A stretch of 64,000 nucleotides of DNA from Protea cynaroides (taxonomy: Eukaryota; Streptophyta; Magnoliopsida; Proteales; Proteaceae). The stretch spans positions 80,172,149 through 80,236,148 of the forward strand of contig CM053266.1 in assembly GCA_028583415.1 (NCBI GenBank), given 5' to 3'. Position 1 is the first letter of the stretch. The number at the start of each line of letters is the position of its first letter. This document shows, one piece after another, positions 57,671 through 64,000 of this stretch. The position numbers and the translations under genes were made by a program. The notes beneath the pieces are model-generated. The model was not told the origin of the DNA. It did no database searches and saw only the letters and a program-made list of their open reading frames with translations.

Positions 57671-58965
57671 ATCCATATGATTTGAATATTGTTAATAATA
57701 CTCATCCAATACAACATCTAATCCAAAAGGGCTTGAACTAGCAAAATCTGGTATAAAGGTCTTACGAGCACATCTAGGTCCTTAATCTCTTAGTTTTTTT
57801 CAAAATATTATCGTCAAAATCTCATATTGCACTCAGTAACTTACATCTCTTTTATCACTGATGTTCTACCTTGATCTCTCTTTCGTATATCTCAAAAAGC
57901 ATCTTCTGACTATTTACTCATTACATATCCCAAGTCTATCTATAAGCATTAGGGTATATGCTTATAAATTCATTAATTCAGCCAAAACTCTTTTGGTCTT
58001 TACTTAATCATCTCACTTGACATTGGGTATAACTCCGTATTACTTGTACTAATCTGAATACTATCAATGCCATAATTTTTGACTTCATCCTTGTATCCAC
58101 TCTTAGATCTGCCTTTAGAAACCTTCTGTCTTGTCAAAATTCATACCGATATAGTCATCTTTAACTCTACTTGAGTGCTATCTATTTCTTTACTGGCTAC
58201 TCTTGATAGTTCTCACTTCCTGCTTATGCACTCTTTTACAAATCATGACACAAATCCATCCATACAACAATCTCAAAACAGATCCTCCATTACTTCATCT
58301 AAGGTTCCTTGGCTAAGGGAATCTAATATGAATTTAATCATCTCCCTTTCAATAATTCCCTTATTAATTAAGTATCTCTATCAATGGATGTCAAAGAATA
58401 TAAGAATCAGAATGTTTATCCAAAAGTGATTCATTTCCTTCTTTCAAATTCAGTATGATGAAGAACACTTGTTTCATCTAGTGAACTTAGGTTTAAAGGA
58501 TCAAGAGTAAATCTATGGTAATCCAACCGGCATTCAAAGGTCGTTAAGTTGCATGGTGGTCCAAATATATGGAAATAGAGGTTTTACAGTTCTTAACCTC
58601 ATGGTTACAGGTTCTATCGAGTATATAGTGCCATTGGTCAAGGCACTACAGGAGTAAATCTGGAGAAGTTTTGGTACATCAGTAAATCAGGTATAAAATC
58701 AAAAGATGTACATTCGGAATGATTAAACCTTTAAATGTTTATTCAGTTCATATCTCTATTCATGGTGTCGATCATAGGAGTAGCTTAGATTGGTATAATC
58801 AGGACTAATTCTAAGAAAATAACATCTATAATTCCAATTGACATGTTGAATTAAGAAGGTATTCTGTCAAGGTATGATAATTATAATCAGGTATGTGCAT
58901 CCTCTATAATCATAAGAGTAAGTCAATAATGCACCGCATCCTATATAAACCTATCTAGCTCTTTG
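57671..58965 (-). other. Uncharacterised 1.3-kb block in element G, in place of gag
   Basis: Between the protease side of pol and the leader, where gag should be, is AT-rich DNA with stops in all frames and no capsid or zinc-knuckle motif. Nearly the same block occurs in F (61507-62785). Shared landmarks are ccaaaagggcttgaact, gcattagggtatatgc and tctagtgaacttaggtttaaagg. Confidence 0.6.
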
Positions 58966-59230
58966 GATGTTCTATATTATACTCTTGATACAGTTTCTTT
59001 TTCAATTTGGTGCAAGTTTATGATTTTTCTCACCTGTCATTAAGGTTCCTATCTAGAGCATGACTGTTCATTAATCTTGCCTTTAGAATAGTACATTATG
59101 CTCTTTCGTATTTAGTGTCAGGCATCAAACAAGTGCTTATAGTGTGTTCTTATTAAAGCTTTTAAATTTTATCCTAACTCAGTTCACAAACTTTGTGGAA
59201 ATATACTGGTTTAATAGACAGGGTCTGAGA
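58966..59230 (-). other. Leader of element G
   Basis: Short AT-rich leader ending agtctgaga-like sequence before the primer site. It shares attaaagcttttaa and taactcagttca with the leader of F (63815-63845). No coding. Confidence 0.6.
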
Positions 59231-59242
59231 GCTTTGATACCA
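59231..59242 (-). other. Primer-binding site of element G
   Basis: Minus strand tggtatcaaagc, complementary to initiator Met-tRNA with one difference from the site of element A. It sits three bases from the LTR. The same variant is used by F. Confidence 0.9.
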
Positions 59243-59245
59243 AGT

Positions 59246-61501
59246 TGTCACACCCCAATTCTGTACTATTCAGAATGGTGTGATGAACTGCTAATTAACC
59301 AACGGTTCAACCAGGATCTCAAATAGGCTGTGTTCGTTTGCTTAAACCATACACATCCACAACAATAATCAGAGTAAATACACAATAGCGGAAGTCTTAA
59401 ATATTAAATGAACTGAGAATCTAAATGTGATAAAATAAATAATTCTACCAATTATTTCCAAAAGGACTGAGACATAAACTTAAATAATTAATTCAAATAC
59501 ATTGTTTGTATAATCCAAATAAAAGTCTAATAAAAAATACAGGAGTTACACTCGCATGTCGAATCATGCGACTACATCATCACTTCAGCGTCCATCGCCG
59601 TCGCATGTCCATATATAGGAGCATTCATGTAGTCTTCAATCGTGGTACCTGCATCATCAACTAAAAGCATTCGACGTTGAAAGGGTGAGCACACATCACG
59701 GCTTAGTGAGCAAACAAAACAATGCAACAAACATATGCATGCATTCAATTCATATCTGTGGTCTGATTTATAAGTTTGCAATGTGCTATAGAAAGGTTCG
59801 GAGGCCGCCTCACCTCTATACACGAGTGTGTGAAGCCGCCCAATGAATATCGGCATTGTCGTCCCACATGCACCCACCATGGAAACAGTATACCCAATGG
59901 GTATCGGCATTGCTGTACCACATGCGTCCATACCAACACGTAAGCCCCTGTTGGCGAAGGCTTGCAAACTGGACTCGCAACTAACCAATCCTAATGTCAA
60001 ACGGTGTATCCAAGGCCTCACCCCTGCATCCCTCAATACGTCCATAGAGATAGAGCTAAGGCCCCCGGCAGAGTCAGAGACTACACGGTCCAAAACCACC
60101 TCCCCTGATGCCTTACGACGTAATAGTTCTGCTAAGGTAATGGCGATACGACGATGTCAGTGGACAAGACTTGAGTAGAGATAGAGCTAGAGTCTGGTGA
60201 CCAGGCTGAACCATAGTGTCACGTCCTCCCCCTAATGCCCCACTCGCATCAAGTACACTAACCACACACAAACATTCACATGCCTATTCCTAGCATCATC
60301 ATCATCATCATATTAAAAATAAGCAGAAATTAAATATGCATGAACAGTAATAACAGGAATATAGATGACATGTGATATGCACATTACAATCATACAAACA
60401 TAGAATCATTCATGGTATTGGACTCAATAAACAAAAATAGTTTATTATTAGCCAATTAGTTTAGGTCTTGTTCCCTCACCTGACGCTTGTTTGATAGATC
60501 ACTCCGCGTTACAAGGTCCAAACGTGCTATCACAAGGTCCTACACGATATTAGGGTTTAGTTAGAATAGGTTTACGTTGGTCGAAAACCAATAATGACAA
60601 AACACATCTCACAGAGCTGACCGGTCACAGGTACCAGTCGTAGCACTGTGGGGAAAACCTACGACCGGTATGGTCGGCCGGTCCCCACAGACCAGTCCCC
60701 GAGAGGTATCGGTCGCGGTACCGGTCGCATATGGTGCGACCGGTATGGTTCTACCGGTATGTCTCCAGACGACCATACACTTGGTTCTCGCCTTCCGTCG
60801 GTCACCCTCTATTGATCCTAGTGTTTCTCCTACACATCCTAGGTCTAAGCATTGAGTTAGAGTTGTTTCCAACTCCATTCAAGTCCTAGTTTCGATGATC
60901 TCAACCTAGAACTTGAATCTAGGGTTTATCGACTAAATTAGAGTTTGAGGGAAACATAGGGTTTAGATCAACATCTTGCTTTGCATGGTATTGATCCAAC
61001 TACAACTAACCATTCTAGATTACTTATGGTAGAGAAAGGTTTGAGCACTTACCGTTGACTTGTGGTAACTTGTTCTTCATAGAATGGCAATGTCGGCTCT
61101 TCCCTTTCCTACTTAGCTTCTTCTCCTTCTTCAGTGTCTTTCTCCTTTTTAGGGTTTGCGAGGATCATGGAAGAGGTTTTAGGAGGTTTAGAGGGGTTTA
61201 TATAGGCTAGGTTTAGGTTTAGAAAGCCTCCTAGCATTAGGAAAGTCCTTCAGTTTGAAATTTGGAAAGTGGGACCCGTAGAGATTCGTTTCCGGATCTT
61301 AGTGGTCTGTCGCGCAGGCTATACCGGTCGACCGGTACCAAGACCGGTACCATCGATCTGTATGAATTAATTCATACTTAATTTGGTCCATTTCGTACCT
61401 GTTTGTCATCCGCTCGTCCCATCTGGCCCGGTGATGATTGGAAGACCTGTTACGACATGAATTCAAGGTTTAAATCGGGTTCATGGAGTGCGGGTCTTAC
61501 A
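59246..61501 (-). repeat. 5' LTR of element G (2,256 bp)
   Basis: From tgtcacacccc to gggtcttaca. It has a TATA box (61197-61204), accggtcg clusters at 60615-60770 and 61321-61364, and tagagatagagctaa near 60046 and 60178. It is longer than the partner LTR by the segment around 60497-60625. Confidence 0.92.
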
Positions 61502-61506
61502 ATTCG

Positions 61507-62785
61507 AACATTGTTTATCACACTCATCATTCACAACATCAAGTCCAAAAGGGCTTGAACTATCAAAATTTGATTTAAAGGTCTTAATGAACACATCTAA
61601 TCCCCTTTTATCTCTTAGTTTTTCAAAGACTATCGTTAATAATCTCATATCCCAAAAAACTCATTAGCTTATATCTCTTTTATCACTGTTGTTCTACCCT
61701 GATCTCTCTTTCATATATCCCGACAATCATCTTTTGAATGGTTACTCTCTACATATCCAACATGCTCACTTATAAGCATTAGGGTATATGCTTATAATTT
61801 TCTTAATTCTGCCAAACTCTCTTGGTCTTTACTTAATCATCTCGTTTGACATTGGGCATAACTCAGTATTAATTGTACTAAATTGAGTACTATCAATGCC
61901 ACCATTGTCGATTTCATCCTTATATCCACTCTTACATATGCTTTTAGAAATCTTCTTCCTTGTCAACTTTATACCGATATGGCCATTTTTAATTCTATTT
62001 GAGTGCTATCTACTGTTTACTAGCTGCTCTTGATAGTTCTCACTTCTTGCTTATGCACTCTTTTACATACCATGACTCCTACCCATCCATTCAGTAATCT
62101 CAAAATAGATTATCCATTACTTCATCTGAGGTCTCTTGGCTATAGCATCTAATCTAAATTCAATCGTCTTTCTTCTAATAATTCCTTTATCACTAAACTT
62201 CTTTATCAACAAAGGTCAGAGAATGCATGAATCAGAATGTTTATCCAAAAGCAATTCATTTCCTTCTTTCAATTCAGTATGATGACGAACACTTGTTTTA
62301 TCTAGTGAACTTAGGTTTAAAGGATCAGGAGTAAATCTATGATAATCCAACCGACATCCAAAAGTCATTAGGCTGCACTATGGTCATAGTACATGGAAAT
62401 AGAGGTTCTACAACTCTTAACCTCATGGTTTATAGGTTTTATGAGTATATAATGCCATTGGTCGAGGCACTGCAGGAGTAAATCTAGAGAAAGTTTTGGT
62501 ACATCAATAAATCAGGTATAAATCAGAAAGATGTACATTCAAAATGATTAAACCTTTAACTGTTCATTCAGTTGATATCTCTATTTTTGTTGTCGACTAT
62601 GAGAGTAGCTTAGGTTGGTGTAATCAGGACTAACACTAATGAAATAATATCTATAACTCCAATTGACAGGTTGAATAGATATGGTATCCTGTCAAGGCAT
62701 GAGAATTTAAAATCAGGTATGTGCATCCTCTATAATCATAAGAGTAAGTCAATGATGCACCGCATCCTATATAAATATCTCTAGT
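61507..62785 (-). other. Element F continued: the same 1.3-kb uncharacterised block
   Basis: Counterpart of 57671-58965 in G, starting right at G's target duplication. It is non-coding in all frames apart from chance frames. In F it is followed by a readable gag N-terminus, so the block lies between gag start and protease. Confidence 0.6.
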
Positions 62786-62789
62786 TATA

Positions 62790-63200
62790 TGGCCACAATA
62801 GATTTGATCCTTTGCTGAAAATGTTTGAGGCTTAATCTTTAGAAAATATTCCTCAACCCTTGTCGCTCATTCTGCCATGATGCAGCTATCCCATACATCG
62901 GTGGCTGATAAGGGTAACCACCTTGATACACTACTTGTTGTGCACCAAGCTTCTATACTGGGGTGTGCATTACTGGGACCTACGGTATGGTAGGCACTGT
63001 ATTATGGCTAACATGTGCTGGGGGTACAGTGTTACTACCAATCGGTACCGTACTTGGTTTGACCCGAAGGTGTTGGTGTAGCATTGGCAACTTGGATAGT
63101 GATTTCCATGACAACTTGCATAGTCGGTGTCATCTGTTGTTGCTCTTGTCTTTTGTCAGGCCAAGTTTATTACAACCGTAGCCAAGGCACTTGATAGTCC
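62790..63200 (-). pseudogene. gag: gag N-terminal remnant of element F
   Basis: Minus-strand reading with QEQQQMTPTMQVVMEI and ANATPTPSGQ (about 63040-63150) and then RVEEYFLKIKPQTFS (about 62815-62860). It resembles the Q/P-rich start and the RFLKLKPSSFTG stretch of element C's gag. Several stops are present, and the capsid core does not follow. G lacks even this piece. Confidence 0.5.
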
Positions 63201-63891
63201 AGGTAGATTAGCTGGGGTGGCCTAGTTGTCTCCTTTGATTTGCTCTAATCTGATTATCATTATTTAGCATCTGCTTAGATGAGTTTTCACTACCCGTTCT
63301 TGACCCAAATAGTTATGGGGTCAAGTTGCAAACTCTTCTTAATGCTTAGCGGGAAATGGATCAGCGTGTGGTGGATCTCACTCTGAGTCTCTACGTCACT
63401 CAGGAGTATAGCTTTATCTTCTTTTATAGTTACTCTCATTTTTGGTGTATGGCCATTGTTCTCCTATCTCTATTGGATTTAGCCCGAGATCTTTCCCTTT
63501 ACCTCTACAAGGATTTAGGCATCACTAGCCATTTTTCTTCTTCCTCTATCATACATCAAGTTTCACATCTTGTAAAACTCGGTATTTCAATTTTCTGCTT
63601 TATAGATGCTCCCTTCTTGCTACTGTACTATATCCTTTGTATACTTAGACAACTGCCCGACTTATAGATCGTATCCTATATTATTTGTTTGTCAAGATAC
63701 ATTTAGATTTTTTTTCAGTCTGTGTATACATATGGTTCTACCTTTTATATGTACATTATTGTCTTGTTTAAGTTCTGTCTCAACCAACATAGGTGCTTAT
63801 GGTGCGTTTGTATTAAAGCTTTTAATTTATCTTAACTCAGTTCATGGACATAATTGTTAATGTATTCGGGTTTGATTGACAAAGCCTGAGA
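63201..63891 (-). other. Leader of element F
   Basis: About 690 bp between the gag start and the primer site. The plus-strand frames here (for example 63356-63667) have no recognisable domain and lie antisense to the element. The last 100 bp match the leader of G. Confidence 0.5.
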
Positions 63892-63903
63892 GCTTTGATA
63901 CCA
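63892..63903 (-). other. Primer-binding site of element F
   Basis: Minus strand tggtatcaaagc, the same as in G, three bases before the LTR at 63907. Confidence 0.88.
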
Positions 63904-63906
63904 AGT

Positions 63907-64000
63907 TGTCACACCCCAATTCTGGACTAACCATAATGGTGTGATGAACAATCAATAAACCAACGGTTCAACCAGGACCTCGTACAGGCTATGCCAACCA
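63907..64000 (-). repeat. 5' LTR of element F (first 94 bp, runs off the window)
   Basis: Begins tgtcacaccccaattctgg and continues with aaccaacggttcaaccagg, as in the other family LTRs. The rest is beyond the window. Confidence 0.85.

Larger units (their letters stand above)
52484..61501 (-). mobile_element. Element G: complete chromovirus insertion inside F
   Basis: LTRs at 52484-54613 and 59246-61501, target duplication attcg on both sides (52479-52483, 61502-61506), primer site at 59231-59242 and doubled polypurine module at 54614-54720. The structure is complete but pol is broken and gag is missing. It inserted in the pol-upstream region of F, a related older copy. Confidence 0.93.
46989..64000 (-). 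mobile_element. Element F: degenerate chromovirus, split by element G, open to the right
   Basis: The 3' LTR ends at 49419. Internal sequence runs 49420-52483 and resumes at 61507 after element G. A primer site at 63892-63903 precedes the first bases of a 5' LTR (63907 on). Sequence on both sides of G joins smoothly when compared with the matching region inside G. The left LTR is heavily diverged at its outer end, so the start is approximate. Confidence 0.7.

Noticed and set aside
63356..63667. 103-codon plus-strand frame
   Set aside because: It lies antisense in the leader of F, has hydrophobic composition only, and has no counterpart in G.

Overview
The window is plant nuclear DNA, from a flowering plant with a large, repeat-rich genome. 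The evidence is wall-to-wall LTR retrotransposons of plant type (Ty1/copia with Sirevirus-like features, Ty3/gypsy chromoviruses with a C-terminal chromodomain), MITEs, and primer sites matching plant initiator Met-tRNA. I cannot name the species. No intact host gene, tRNA, rRNA or CRISPR array is visible. Only bases 1-761 appear to lie outside the retrotransposon nest.

From base 762 to the right edge, almost everything reads as one onion of insertions inside insertions, most joints marked by 5-bp target-site duplications (TSDs). Element A (minus strand, copia, Sirevirus-like) is the outer shell. Its left LTR is 762-3662 and carries a hAT-like MITE (1127-1787). Its internal part has gag and a protease remnant only (4050-6478) plus a solo gypsy LTR (6530-8603, TSD ctggt). 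Its right LTR starts at 8623, is broken at 9075 by element B (9076-28536, TSD cccac), resumes at 28542, and is broken again at 28996 by element D.

Element B is a plus-strand element with LTRs of about 4.77 kb. A chromovirus (element C, 11654-20868) sits inside its left LTR. C has a decayed gag-pro-RT-RH-INT-chromodomain reading, but its second LTR copy is inverted. B also contains a 500-N assembly gap.

Element D (minus, copia, from 28997) has a 667-bp LTR, a decayed gag and no visible pol. Its very long leader is split by a second solo gypsy LTR (32101-34341), by element E (34517-46127, TSD gcagc, same family as B) and by a degenerate chromovirus F (from about 46989 to beyond the window). 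F holds a complete chromovirus insertion, G (52484-61501, TSD attcg).

Nothing here works as a pathway. What is visible is layered transposition and decay. The most unusual signal is in the chromovirus LTRs (the TGTAAGACC...TGTGACA family). Each carries clusters of short dyad-symmetric motifs built on a GGTCGACC core, usually one cluster upstream and one downstream of the TATA box. The bases flanking the core differ by subfamily but keep their symmetry and are alike within an LTR. Other points of interest are two copia elements that kept gag but not pol, an inverted-LTR chromovirus, a duplicated polypurine-tract module, an N gap that must be under-sized, and a near-perfect 66-bp hairpin close to the left edge.
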